A stretch of 64,000 bases of DNA from Planctomycetota bacterium (GCA_016745075.1 JADGDD010000010.1:1-64000), one strand, 5' to 3'; positions 26,330 through 35,056 are shown, numbered from the stretch's first letter. Made by a program: numbers and translations. The notes: a model not told the origin generated them from the sequence alone.

Positions 26330-26970
26330 ACTGTTAATTCCAGCATAGACAGATGGGCATCGTAGTCAGCAAGGTGGCTGTGGTCATGAGTAATAATAAG
26401 CGCTGTGGTGTGTAGACGTTTGCATTCATCTAATAATAAGCAGCGTATCTCTGCGGCAGTCTGTGGATCTAAATGAGCGGTAGGTTCATCTGCGATGAGA
26501 TACGGTGGTTCATGCAGTAAAGCACGGCATAATATAGCCCGTTGTTGCTCCCCTGTGGAAAGCTGCTGCGGTTTTTTTCCCAGCAAATCAGTAAGAGCAC
26601 AGCGCTGGGCGAGTTGATGCAGACGGTCTAGAAGCGGTGCTGTAACAGCGTTCTCTGAGGCGAGTGGCATCACTATATTTTGTTGAACGGTCATCCACGG
26701 TAACAAAGCGAATTCTTGAAACATAAAGCCACATGTGGTTTTACGAAATTGACGACGTTGTGGTTCAGTCAGTGTATGCAGCGCTGTGTTGCCAATATTT
26801 ATGCAACCTTTTTGAAGTGGTAAAATACCAGCAAGTATGTGTGCGAGTGTACTTTTGCCTGAACCAGATGGACCAGTCAGCGCAAGACACTGGCCACTCT
26901 CTATCGTTAATGATGGAATCGATAATTGAAATGTATCGTAGCGAAAGATAAGATCGCGCGCGGTAATCAT
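26326..26970 (-). CDS. ABC transporter ATP-binding protein (LolD/MacB type)
   Basis: A 214-residue ABC ATPase that would energise the FtsX-like permease encoded next. Walker A is GPSGSGKST (about 33-41), the Q-loop is in MFQEFALLPWMTV, the signature is LSTGEQQR (about 137-144), and Walker B is YLIADEPTAHLD (about 155-166), followed by the H-loop ITHDH. Length and the MFQEFALLPWMTVQQN segment are typical of the LolD/MacB/FtsE branch, not of ZnuC. It has 4-base overlaps with the phosphatase gene before it and the permease after it. Confidence 0.93.
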   Translation of the reverse strand: MITARDLIFRYDTFQLSIPSLTIESGQCLALTGPSGSGKSTLAHILAGILPLQKGCINIGNTALHTLTEPQRRQFRKTTCGFMFQEFALLPWMTVQQNIVMPLASENAVTAPLLDRLHQLAQRCALTDLLGKKPQQLSTGEQQRAILCRALLHEPPYLIADEPTAHLDPQTAAEIRCLLLDECKRLHTTALIITHDHSHLADYDAHLSMLELTV

Positions 26971-27422
26971 GCGTCGTGTAGGAAAGCTTCACAACTGGCA
27001 TGAATTAAATGAAAAATGTGTTCAAAGCCATCATCGCCGCCGTAGTAGGGGTCTGGAACTTCTTCCTCAGTGCCAGGATTCCAGTGGCATAAAAGGTCTA
27101 CAGTGGCATTGCCTTTGGCGGCACCTTTGTGGTGCTGTAAATTATGCAGGTTATCATGATCCATAGCGAGAATATAATCAAAGTCTTGAAAATCTTTGGT
27201 TCGTACCTGCCGACCACTACCATTGCTGGCTATGCCATGTGTACGACAGGTAGCAACGGTACGAGGGTCTGGTGGATCACCAATATGCCAACCAGAGGTG
27301 CCAGCACTGTCTATCTGCCAATTATCGGCAACACCGTGTTCGTGAACTAAATGTTGCATCACGGCTTCGGCCATGGTCGAGCGACAAATATTTCCAAGAC
27401 AAACAAAGAGTACGCTCGGCAT
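26967..27422 (-). CDS. Low-molecular-weight protein-tyrosine phosphatase family protein
   Basis: A 151-residue phosphatase of the low-molecular-weight class, which also includes arsenate reductases. The P-loop CX5R is present near the N-terminus as VCLGNICRS (Cys at about residue 8), and the general-acid motif DPYYGG is near residue 124, so the active site looks intact. RBS AAAGGA precedes the ATG. It lies 11 bases after the anti-sigma gene and overlaps the ABC ATPase gene by 4 bases. Placement between an anti-sigma factor and a transporter is unusual; a role in signalling is possible but not shown. Confidence 0.92.
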   Translation of the reverse strand: MPSVLFVCLGNICRSTMAEAVMQHLVHEHGVADNWQIDSAGTSGWHIGDPPDPRTVATCRTHGIASNGSGRQVRTKDFQDFDYILAMDHDNLHNLQHHKGAAKGNATVDLLCHWNPGTEEEVPDPYYGGDDGFEHIFHLIHASCEAFLHDA

Positions 27423-27433
27423 GACAAATCCTT

Positions 27434-28558
27434 TTATTCAGTAGGCGGTATTTTAGGAATAGAAGATTGAATGGTGGTTCCAGCGGGTAGCGGTGGCAAC
27501 TCACGAATAACCCGAACACTGTTGGAATATTCACCTATACAGCGGAGGCGCAAAGAGGCAGTTGCCTTGGGTGGTAAACCATCGCTGCGTAAAATAAGTT
27601 TGGCTTTATTGCCATCATCTACCCACAAGGTGAGCACGGGTGATTCCCAAATAATTTCAAAATTATCATTGAGTCCTTGCAGATGAAAGTCTTCAATCGC
27701 CTCTTGTTCTTCTGTACTGCCAGGGCGGAGATTGTGGGTAATATTCAACTCTATCCAATGTAGTGCTGGGGTGCAAGATAAGTGGAGAAATAATGGTTTC
27801 TTTTCTTTTTTATTTTCCTCTTTTCGCCGTGATTTTAAAGAACGAATATCTTTCTTTTGTGCGACGGACTGAGGAGCGGGCTGGCCGAAGCTGTCAGCCA
27901 TGGCTAGGCTGATTTCTTGTTCGACTGTATCTGTATCGTCTGTGTCGTCTGTATCTTCATAAACAGGAACTGGATCTGGTGCAGTTAAGGGAAGAGCAGT
28001 ACTGGTAGATGAAGCAGATGTTATTTCTGTGAGGGGAGCAACTGTCGTGTGAGCATCTACTTCATCCGCAACAATCAGAATTTCTTCGCTTTCTATCGCA
28101 ATGCTACGTTTGGGTGCAGCTTGTGCGGTTTTTGCATAGTTCTGCAATTCTCGTTCGGCACGTTCTTCTATCTTTTGAGCAAGTGCTAGAGCCTCATGAA
28201 TATGATCTGCATTGGTATCAGGTGCGCCATCCCGTAGTGGATTCATTGGGGCAAATAAAACAATAATAAGCGCAGCTGCTGCTAAAGCACTACTGATTGC
28301 CAAAGGTGATAAAAACGGTTTACGGGCAACCGGAGCGGTTGTTTGTTTGGCAACTGCTCCTTGAATGGCATCACGGTGTTTTGTTGGCAATGACTGTGTT
28401 GGCAAAGAGGCAATACTGTTGCGAAGCGTATATTCAGTATCATAGGCTTCTTGTAGAGCCTCGCCATGTTTCTCTAGCGCGGCTTGCCAGCGGGAGTCGG
28501 TGCAGACGCCATCAATACGATCATCAATTAATTGTATTTTTATATCATCGGGATTCAT
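27434..28558 (-). CDS. Putative membrane anti-sigma factor
   Basis: A 374-residue single-pass membrane protein. The first 80 residues are cytoplasmic and acidic with short helices (IKIQLIDDRIDGVCTDSRWQAALEKHGE), the expected place for sigma binding. One membrane segment follows at about 85-104. The periplasmic part has an acidic low-complexity linker with repeated DTDD, a Lys/Arg/Glu-rich patch (SRRKEENKKEKK) and a C-terminal region of about 110 residues, probably a beta domain (LFLHLSCTPALHWIELN). It overlaps the ECF sigma stop by 4 bases. Anti-sigma function is inferred from position and topology, not from a clear domain match. Confidence 0.68.
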   Translation of the reverse strand: MNPDDIKIQLIDDRIDGVCTDSRWQAALEKHGEALQEAYDTEYTLRNSIASLPTQSLPTKHRDAIQGAVAKQTTAPVARKPFLSPLAISSALAAAALIIVLFAPMNPLRDGAPDTNADHIHEALALAQKIEERAERELQNYAKTAQAAPKRSIAIESEEILIVADEVDAHTTVAPLTEITSASSTSTALPLTAPDPVPVYEDTDDTDDTDTVEQEISLAMADSFGQPAPQSVAQKKDIRSLKSRRKEENKKEKKPLFLHLSCTPALHWIELNITHNLRPGSTEEQEAIEDFHLQGLNDNFEIIWESPVLTLWVDDGNKAKLILRSDGLPPKATASLRLRCIGEYSNSVRVIRELPPLPAGTTIQSSIPKIPPTE

Positions 28559-29136
28559 GATCGTCCCCCCTGAATTAACTGTACGGCTGCACGCAGGGCA
28601 TTTCTTGCGCGTGATAATCTACTTTTTACCGTTCCTTCGCTAATGGAGAGCGTGTCTGCAATATTGGTATAACTGGAGCTATCAAAATCGCGCAATAAAA
28701 TAATTTCTCTGTGTTCATCACTCAGTGTGGCTAAGGCATGGTGTATGTGTTGTTGGGCAATGTGTTGTTCTTCGTTACGTTCCATCGCAGCGTATGGCTG
28801 ACTGGTATGGTTATCATCAATGCGTTCTAAGTGCTCACGGTCAAGCGCTTGAGGAGCTTTTTTATTGAGCATATCCAGTGCGCGATTGCGGCCAATTCTA
28901 TAGAGCCACGTGTAAAAAGTGCTCGTTTCATTAAAACTGCTTAGCCTTTCAAAAGCTCGAATAAATGTTTCCTGAGCAAACTCCCCTGCCAACTCATGGT
29001 TACCATTGGTCATATAGAGGAACATAGAAAACAGACGGTCGCCGTAACGATCTACAAAATGAGAGAAGGCATCACTGTTGCCAGCACGTATTGCTTGCAG
29101 AGCCATAGCGTCCTCCTTGTGTTGCTGTTTATCCAT
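28555..29136 (-). CDS. ECF-type RNA polymerase sigma factor (RpoE-like)
   Basis: A 193-residue ECF sigma factor. Region 2: FSHFVDRYGDRLFSMFLYM, then ELAGEFAQETFIRAFERL and FYTWLYRIGRNRALDML. Region 4: LATLSDEHREIILLRDFDSSSYTNIADTLSISEGTVKSRLSRARNAL. This is the classical RpoE-like layout. It heads a compact operon with an anti-sigma candidate, a phosphatase, an ABC ATPase, a permease and a ZnuA-like lipoprotein. A sequence matching the ECF -35 element GGAACTT lies about 65 bases upstream, so it may transcribe its own operon. Confidence 0.93.
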   Translation of the reverse strand: MDKQQHKEDAMALQAIRAGNSDAFSHFVDRYGDRLFSMFLYMTNGNHELAGEFAQETFIRAFERLSSFNETSTFYTWLYRIGRNRALDMLNKKAPQALDREHLERIDDNHTSQPYAAMERNEEQHIAQQHIHHALATLSDEHREIILLRDFDSSSYTNIADTLSISEGTVKSRLSRARNALRAAVQLIQGGRS

Positions 29137-29176
29137 GTTTCGTTCCTTGAACAGAGCAAGAACGACCCGTCATGTT

Positions 29177-29205
29177 ATTAAACGAACAGCAGCAAGAAAA
29201 GTTCC
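29177..29205 (-). promoter_or_regulatory. Candidate ECF-type promoter upstream of the sigma operon
   Basis: On the minus strand GGAACTT occurs at 29205-29199, the sequence typical of -35 elements read by RpoE-like sigma factors. About 16 bases further is TCGTTTAAT, an acceptable -10 region. It lies 41-69 bases before the sigma factor start and would fit autoregulation. The -10 match is weak, hence the confidence. Confidence 0.42.
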
Positions 29206-29239
29206 CTTGATAGAGAGCAAGTAACAAAGAGGCCACGAT

Positions 29240-30025
29240 TTATTCTGGGCGTAGATGAACACCGATAGAGAACATGACCTCAGCCATATCATCATTACGG
29301 GCATCTTGGTCGTTGCTATCTAGCCACCAATGGCCTTCAATGCCGCCACTCATCCAGAGACCTTGCCACGGTAAAGGCATAAGTGCTTCAAAACCAAGTT
29401 CCAAGGTGGTAAAGCCGCTGGTGTCAGGATCGCCACCAAGGTAGGCATGATAATCTTCACTACCAGCGTTTAGGCTTTGCCATGCTACTAAATCAAAACC
29501 ATCATCTTGGAAAAATTCGCGTACACCAACAGAGAAAAAGCTACCGTGATGATCATCAAGATCGGTATCAAAACTGGCACCAATTTCTATACCTTCTACT
29601 GGTAACATGTACCATGCATCAACACCAAACCATTGTGGTTCATCAGCATTAGAAATTTCTGGATAGGAACTGGTTTGTAGATGTGGAATAATTTGCAAGC
29701 CTACATCATCAAGCTCAACAAGATAATCGAGACGCAGGCGTAATTCGGTAAACTCACCAAAATCAACATTGGTGGCTTTATCGGTGTCAAAACTGGTCCA
29801 AGTATCTACCTGTAAACCAACATTGGCAAACCGCCCAGAAAAACTGGTTTGGGCAGTCAGGTCATCAAAGCGTTGAGCACCATCATCAACCTGTTGGCTC
29901 AAGAATTTGAAGCTTCCATGCCAATCGTCTGGCCCCTTTTCGAGGGTTGGTTCAACGGCGCATACGGTAGTGGCAGCACCACAGAGCAGGGCAAGTGTTT
30001 TCAAAGAGAGGGAAGAATGAGTCAT
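29240..30025 (-). CDS. Probable outer-membrane beta-barrel protein
   Basis: A 261-residue secreted protein with a signal peptide (about residues 1-23, ending TVCAVE). The mature part alternates polar and hydrophobic residues in many short strands rich in aromatic and Asp/Gly turns (for example LRLRLDYLVELDDVGLQIIPHL, GLWMSGGIEGHWWLDSN, VMFSIGVHLRP), as expected for a small outer-membrane barrel. I do not recognise the family. It overlaps the gpsA stop by 4 bases, so it is co-translated with gpsA. The next downstream gene is the ECF sigma factor after 103 bases. Confidence 0.7.
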   Translation of the reverse strand: MTHSSLSLKTLALLCGAATTVCAVEPTLEKGPDDWHGSFKFLSQQVDDGAQRFDDLTAQTSFSGRFANVGLQVDTWTSFDTDKATNVDFGEFTELRLRLDYLVELDDVGLQIIPHLQTSSYPEISNADEPQWFGVDAWYMLPVEGIEIGASFDTDLDDHHGSFFSVGVREFFQDDGFDLVAWQSLNAGSEDYHAYLGGDPDTSGFTTLELGFEALMPLPWQGLWMSGGIEGHWWLDSNDQDARNDDMAEVMFSIGVHLRPE

Positions 30026-31020
30026 GCGTTTTCGTCCTTTGCCGCGCGGGCGAGTAGGTCGGTGATGCTATCAAGCACAGGTTTATCATGCCAAATAACA
30101 GATTCCACCTCCATTGCTATCGGAAGTTCTATACCGTGTTGTTGACCAAGGGCCACGGCAGCACGGCAGGTCCATGCGCCTTCAGCAACACTGGCAGTAT
30201 CTGCTAAAATATCGGCGGTATTGCAACCACTGGTCAGGGCTTTGCCGAAAGCTCGGTTCCGACCATGGTCACTATAACAGGTGGTGAGTAAATCGCCCAT
30301 GCCAGCAAGACCTGCAAAAGTTAGGTCATCAGCACCAAGTGCTCGTCCAAGACGGCGCATTTCGGCAAGGCCGCGAGTAACGAGAGTGGCCTTCACATTG
30401 TCACCAAAGTTGAGGCCATCCACAGCACCTGCGGCAATGGCGATAACATTTTTGAGAGCGCCAGCTAGCTCAACACCAAGCATATCACTAGCTGTATAAA
30501 TACGAAAATGTGGTTGATGTAAGCGAGTCAGTATCAATTGCTGAACAGCGTCTGATCCTGCTGCAACGAGTCCCGCAGGTTTATCTGCTATCAGCTCTTC
30601 AGCATGACTGGGTCCAGACAGCACACCATAGGAACGGCCTGGCAAGGTCTCTGCAAAAATTTCTGTGAGTCGTGCTAAAGAGCCTTCCTCTAAACCTTTG
30701 CTTAACGAGACGATGGTCGCATTTGGTGCAATAGAGTTTGCGAGTTCTGTAGCCATGGTGCGACTATGTTGAGTTGGCACTGCCCATAATACCAAGTCAG
30801 CGCTTGCGAGATCTTTGGGCTGAGCGGTAATGTGAATACTTTCAGGGATGGAAACAGCAGATAGTCGTGGATGTTGACGACTACTCGCCATATGTTCAAC
30901 CTTCTCAGGATTGCGGCCATACAGCACCACTGTGCTTGCAGATGTCCCTGTTTGGCGTGTAGCAACAAGGCTCATAGCTGTTCCAAATGTCCCCGTTCCA
31001 ATAATGGCAGTCACTGTCAT
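30022..31020 (-). CDS. gpsA: Glycerol-3-phosphate dehydrogenase [NAD(P)+]
   Basis: A 332-residue cytoplasmic enzyme reducing dihydroxyacetone phosphate to sn-glycerol 3-phosphate for phospholipid synthesis. The dinucleotide motif is IIGTGTFGTAMS (residues 5-16). The catalytic lysine is in ELAGALKNVIAIAAG near residue 180, and the substrate-binding NFGDNVKATLVTRGLAEM and GLAGMGDLLTTCYSDHGRNR follow; all match the family. plsX, which acts in the same lipid pathway, is encoded about 6 kb away. It is divergent from nrdD. Confidence 0.95.
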   Translation of the reverse strand: MTVTAIIGTGTFGTAMSLVATRQTGTSASTVVLYGRNPEKVEHMASSRQHPRLSAVSIPESIHITAQPKDLASADLVLWAVPTQHSRTMATELANSIAPNATIVSLSKGLEEGSLARLTEIFAETLPGRSYGVLSGPSHAEELIADKPAGLVAAGSDAVQQLILTRLHQPHFRIYTASDMLGVELAGALKNVIAIAAGAVDGLNFGDNVKATLVTRGLAEMRRLGRALGADDLTFAGLAGMGDLLTTCYSDHGRNRAFGKALTSGCNTADILADTASVAEGAWTCRAAVALGQQHGIELPIAMEVESVIWHDKPVLDSITDLLARAAKDENA

Positions 31021-31197
31021 GCCTCGTACCCTAAGAGATTTACTGAAGGCTCAAGGCAAGACATGGACAGGACCTCCTCTCTGGAGCTTATCAGAGGCAG
31101 CCACTGTGTAGCAAATTGTTCAAGCGTTGTGCACCCTAAGGTGGTAACTGATAACGTATATAAATAAGAATCTGCAAATCAGTTATAAAATGAATGA

Positions 31198-31245
31198 AAC
31201 CAACATATAGTGCTTGGATAAATTATTATGTACTATATCTAGTTT
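31198..31245. promoter_or_regulatory. Tandem NrdR-box-like sites upstream of nrdD
   Basis: Two sites resemble the NrdR consensus acaCwAtATaTwGtgt: one at 31198-31213 (core CAACATATAGTG) and one at 31230-31245 (GTACTATATCTAGTTT), each matching about 12 of 16 positions. They start 32 bases apart, three helical turns, which is the known arrangement of NrdR-box pairs. They lie 31-78 bases before the nrdD start. NrdR represses ribonucleotide reductase genes when dATP is high; its gene is not in the window. Confidence 0.7.
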
Positions 31246-31275
31246 TCCCCAACCAACAATCAAGGAGCAGTGCAG

Positions 31276-33375
31276 GTGTTTACCCATATTAAGAAGCGAG
31301 ACGGACGACTAGAAGTATTTGAAGCACGGAAGATAGTAGATGCGATTAAAAAAGCGGGCGAAGCAACTGGAGAAGTAGATGCAGCCATAGCGCAACGGCT
31401 CAGCGCCAAAGTCATAGCCCAAGTTAAGCAGGGTTATGATGAACCAAGTATTGAAGATATTCAAAATACCGTTGAAGAAGTCTTAATGGCCTCGCCACAC
31501 CGTGCGACTGCACGTGCCTATATTATCTATCGTGATCAACATGCACGACTCCGTGATTTAATGACTGGTTCGCAAGTTGATTTGCTGGAGCAATATCTCC
31601 ATTGTGAAGACTGGCAGGTCAATGAAAATAGTAATATGGGTTACAGCCTTCAAGGCCTCAATAATTACATCGCTTCTGAAGTCAGCAAAGTGTATTGGTT
31701 AAACGAAGTCTACCCAGAGCATATTCGTGATGAGCATAAAGGCGGTGCTATGCACATTCATGATTTGGGTCAGCTATCTGTCTATTGTGTTGGTTGGGAT
31801 TTACGTGACCTCTTAACCAGTGGCTTTAAAGGAGCAGCAGGCAAAGTAGAAAGTGCTCCTGCCAAACATTTCCGCAGCGCACTTGGTCAAATAGTCAACT
31901 TCTTTTATACCCTACAGGGGGAATCTGCGGGAGCGCAGGCTTTTGCTAACTTTGATACCTTCCTTGCGCCATTTATCCGTGCTGATGGCTTGAGTGTAGA
32001 AGACGTTGAACAAGCCCTTCAAGAATTTGTCTTTAATTTGAATGTTCCAACCCGTGTTGGTTTTCAAACACCATTCACTAATATTACCATGGATTTAGAA
32101 TGTCCAAAAATGTACGAAAAAGATGCTGTGATTATTGGCGGAGAAGCACAAGGCACGACCTATGCAGATTACCAAGAAGAAATGCTTATCATCAATAGCT
32201 GTTTCCTCAAAGTTATGACAGACGGTGATGCTCGTGGGCGCGTCTTCACTTTCCCTGTCCCAACGTACAATATTACTGAAGACTTTGATTGGGATCGACC
32301 AGGCCTTGAGCCACTCTGGGAAGCAACTGCAAAATATGGTATTCCATATTTTGCAAATTTTGTGAATTCAGACATGTCACCAGACGATGCGCGTTCTATG
32401 TGCTGTCGTTTACGTTTAGATACACGCGAACTCGAAAAACGTGGCGGTGGCCTCTTTGGTGCAAACCCATTAACTGGCTCCATTGGTGTTGTAACTGTTA
32501 ACCTACCACGTATCGGCTATGAATCTAAAAACGAAGAAGAATTTATGGTGCGTCTAGATGAGCTTATGGATGCTGCTCGTGATAGTTTAGAAATTAAGCG
32601 GAAATTATTAGAACGTCTCACAGACCAAGGTCTGTATCCATTTACGACCTATTATTTGCGGCAAGTGAAAGAGCGTTACGGATGTTATTGGTTTAATCAT
32701 TTCTCGACTGTTGGTTTGGTTGGTATGAATGAAGCATGCTTGAACCTGATTGGCGAAGATATTTCAACTGAACTTGGCTGGGGTTTCTCAGCGCGCGTAT
32801 TGGACCACATGCGTGATCGTCTACAACAATTCCAAGAAGAAACAGGCCAACATTATAACCTAGAAGCCACACCAGCAGAAGGCACTGCTTATAGACTGGC
32901 GTTGCGTGATAAAAAACGTTATCCAGATTGCATCTGTGCAAATGAAGTGGACTGGCAAAATGGTGCAGAACCATATTACACAAATTCATCACATGTACCA
33001 GTAGATCACACCGAAGATATTTTTGAGGTCTTGGATCATCAAGATCAGCTACAAACCCGTTACACGGGTGGAACCGTTGTCCATGTATTTGTGGGCGAAG
33101 AAATTAATGACCCGAACGCAGCAAAACAATTTGTACGAACTGCATGTGAAAACTACCACATACCGTATTTCACAGTAACTCCCACCTTCTCTGTCTGCGG
33201 TAGTCACGGGTATCAAGCAGGTACTCATTACGAGTGCCCAACCTGTGGAGAAGCAAGTGAAGTCTATTCACGAGTAGTCGGTTACATTCGCCCAGTCCAA
33301 CAGTGGAATGGCGGCAAACAAACAGAGTTCGCAGATCGCAACGAATATTGCATACATGAGTCAGCTTCTGTGTAG
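31276..33375 (+). CDS. nrdD: Anaerobic (class III) ribonucleoside-triphosphate reductase
   Basis: About 699 residues. An ATP-cone domain is at the N-terminus (IKKRDGRLEVFEARKIVDAIKKAG); the catalytic barrel contains NLNVPTRVGFQTPFTNITMDL and the C-terminus has a zinc-binding Cys/His cluster (VCGSHGY, ECPTCG). The glycyl radical lies in SRVVGYIRPVQQWNGGK at about residue 669 and the conserved EFADRNEY ends the motif. It reduces ribonucleoside triphosphates to deoxy forms without oxygen. Two GTG starts exist: 31270 has only 2 bases to AAGGAG, 31276 has 8, so I chose 31276. Its activase nrdG follows after 134 bases. Confidence 0.96.
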   Translation: MFTHIKKRDGRLEVFEARKIVDAIKKAGEATGEVDAAIAQRLSAKVIAQVKQGYDEPSIEDIQNTVEEVLMASPHRATARAYIIYRDQHARLRDLMTGSQVDLLEQYLHCEDWQVNENSNMGYSLQGLNNYIASEVSKVYWLNEVYPEHIRDEHKGGAMHIHDLGQLSVYCVGWDLRDLLTSGFKGAAGKVESAPAKHFRSALGQIVNFFYTLQGESAGAQAFANFDTFLAPFIRADGLSVEDVEQALQEFVFNLNVPTRVGFQTPFTNITMDLECPKMYEKDAVIIGGEAQGTTYADYQEEMLIINSCFLKVMTDGDARGRVFTFPVPTYNITEDFDWDRPGLEPLWEATAKYGIPYFANFVNSDMSPDDARSMCCRLRLDTRELEKRGGGLFGANPLTGSIGVVTVNLPRIGYESKNEEEFMVRLDELMDAARDSLEIKRKLLERLTDQGLYPFTTYYLRQVKERYGCYWFNHFSTVGLVGMNEACLNLIGEDISTELGWGFSARVLDHMRDRLQQFQEETGQHYNLEATPAEGTAYRLALRDKKRYPDCICANEVDWQNGAEPYYTNSSHVPVDHTEDIFEVLDHQDQLQTRYTGGTVVHVFVGEEINDPNAAKQFVRTACENYHIPYFTVTPTFSVCGSHGYQAGTHYECPTCGEASEVYSRVVGYIRPVQQWNGGKQTEFADRNEYCIHESASV

Positions 33376-33509
33376 GGCTCAGAAGTATTTGCCCCCCCTC
33401 TCCTTCTCGGCTCAAGCAAGGAAGGAGGGGAGTCCGAAGGGTGTAGTGATTAAAACCATTATACCCTACGGCCATTTTTTTGTTCTTTTTGCAACCAAGA
33501 GACCGCTAC

Positions 33510-34184
33510 ATGCGTATCAGTAATTTACGAAAATCCTCGTTTATAGATTACCCTGGATTACTATCAGCAGTAGTGTTTACTCAGGGTTGTAATTTGCGTT
33601 GCTGTTATTGTCATAATCCGCATCTTATCGGCAAGCATGTTGATGGCCTTATTACCGCAGATGAGGTACTTTCATTTTTACAAACGCGTCGACAAAAATT
33701 ACAGGGCGTTGTGATAACCGGTGGCGAACCAAGTTTGCAGCAAGGGTTGGTTGCATTCGTCCAAGCGGTGAAAGAACTCGGTTTTAAAGTAAAGTTGGAC
33801 ACCAACGGAACGAAATCAGATGTGATACAAACCTTGTTAGCACAAGATCTGTTAGATTATGTGGCGCTTGATATTAAAGCACCGTGGCAGCGTTACGAAC
33901 AAATTGTTGGTACTGCCTGTGACACGAAGAGCATTCAGAGGACGCTCTCATTATTAGAAGATGGCACTGTTCCCTATGAACTACGAACAACGGTAGCGGA
34001 TGATGTTCTGAGCGCAGAGGATATCAAAGACATGTGCACAAGTACCAAAGGGAAGCATTATCTACAGCGTTGCAGACCAGATAATGTGCTACGGCCAGAT
34101 ATTGTGCAAAAGAAAACTGAGCTACCGCTCGAGCAACTTGCTCAAGAGTATAGCACGAAGCAGAAAATAATTTGTGTACGGTAG
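33510..34184 (+). CDS. nrdG: Anaerobic ribonucleotide reductase-activating protein (radical SAM)
   Basis: About 224 residues from the ATG at 33510. The radical-SAM motif CX3CX2C is CNLRCCYC (Cys 27, 31, 34), followed by VVITGGEPSLQQG and LDTNGTKSD, which bind S-adenosylmethionine. The enzyme uses a 4Fe-4S cluster to create the glycyl radical on NrdD. The upstream open frame adds 10 codons with no RBS. The gap from nrdD (33376-33509) contains a GC-rich imperfect inverted repeat (CCCCTCTCCTTC with GGAAGGAGGGG) that may moderate transcription or protect the RNA end. Confidence 0.93.
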   Translation: MRISNLRKSSFIDYPGLLSAVVFTQGCNLRCCYCHNPHLIGKHVDGLITADEVLSFLQTRRQKLQGVVITGGEPSLQQGLVAFVQAVKELGFKVKLDTNGTKSDVIQTLLAQDLLDYVALDIKAPWQRYEQIVGTACDTKSIQRTLSLLEDGTVPYELRTTVADDVLSAEDIKDMCTSTKGKHYLQRCRPDNVLRPDIVQKKTELPLEQLAQEYSTKQKIICVR

Positions 34185-34219
34185 TTCGCATAGGCATTGA
34201 GAGCGGGTGTGAATACCTT

Positions 34220-35056
34220 TTATCCCCATACACCGCAGAGTCCAAGTTCATCATCAAGGTCGCGCATACGTCTGCTGCGGCCCCGACCACTAGGCCTGCC
34301 GATGCGGGATAAACAGTCAATCAGGCTATCTGGTCTGCCCAAGGCCCACCCTTTACGCAGGGCAGTTCTGTAGGCGTATAGGCTACGTTCATCTATACTG
34401 TCCATAAAATCATCGAGTAGCGGTTGGTTATCAGTGCGAAGTGGTGGAATCAGGCTTAAAAGTGCTTCATCTGCTGGCATGGTATGGCCGTCTGGAGCTT
34501 GCCGGAGTGGTAAGGGAGCCAAACGTGGAAGCGTAGAGCGGTCACTATGAAGAGTCGCTGTAGACCAAACCTCAGCTGTGTTTTGATCGGGACTTTCTAA
34601 GCAGGCAATCGCACAAAGTAGGGCTGTGTCGTCAGCCAACAAACAAGAACGGTAACGTCGGGCCCAGATACTGCCGTGGCCACCATTTCGATGATGCCAA
34701 GAGCGGCTATAACGTTGAGCAAGGGTCTGCATGATACCACCAAGGCTTGTCATGCGTTCTCGTAATCGGTCTGGAGGTATACTGGTAGAACGAGAACCAA
34801 GGTTGCGCCAGCGATCTTGTAAGGTGTCATCATTATCAAGAAGTTGGTCTAAATGGGTGAAGATAAGTTGATAGCTAGAAGGTGTTATGCGCAGGCTAAA
34901 AATTTGTAAGTCAAATACAGAACGTATCTTATCACAGAGTTCTCGTAATGCATGGGCATCAATTTCTTTTTCTAAGAGTGGCATATCAAGAGCACAATGG
35001 CCAGTGATCAAATAGGTGTTTGGGGAGCCAATGATATGTTGTCGATGCGGTTGCAC
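34220..35056 (-). CDS. Degenerate IS200-like / RAYT-type transposase-domain protein
   Basis: A 278-residue protein with the outline of REP-associated (TnpA_REP) proteins: YLITGHCALDM near the N-terminus, where active proteins read YHVTSRG-like sequence, then RITPSSYQLIFTH in place of the catalytic DNHYHLLL histidines, and GSIWARRYRSCLLAD, which matches the GxxxxxRYxSxLV segment. LASPDQNTAE-like inter-helix sequence follows as ACLESPDQNTAEVW. The HUH metal-binding histidines are missing, so nuclease activity is probably lost; it may be domesticated. The C-terminal 90 residues are arginine-rich and unlike the family. A 9-bp hairpin lies about 80 bases upstream. Confidence 0.68.
   Translation of the reverse strand: MQPHRQHIIGSPNTYLITGHCALDMPLLEKEIDAHALRELCDKIRSVFDLQIFSLRITPSSYQLIFTHLDQLLDNDDTLQDRWRNLGSRSTSIPPDRLRERMTSLGGIMQTLAQRYSRSWHHRNGGHGSIWARRYRSCLLADDTALLCAIACLESPDQNTAEVWSTATLHSDRSTLPRLAPLPLRQAPDGHTMPADEALLSLIPPLRTDNQPLLDDFMDSIDERSLYAYRTALRKGWALGRPDSLIDCLSRIGRPSGRGRSRRMRDLDDELGLCGVWG

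Noticed and set aside
33390-33440. GC-rich inverted repeat between nrdD and nrdG as a full terminator
   Set aside because: The stem is imperfect and lacks a T-run, and nrdG is expected to be co-transcribed with nrdD.
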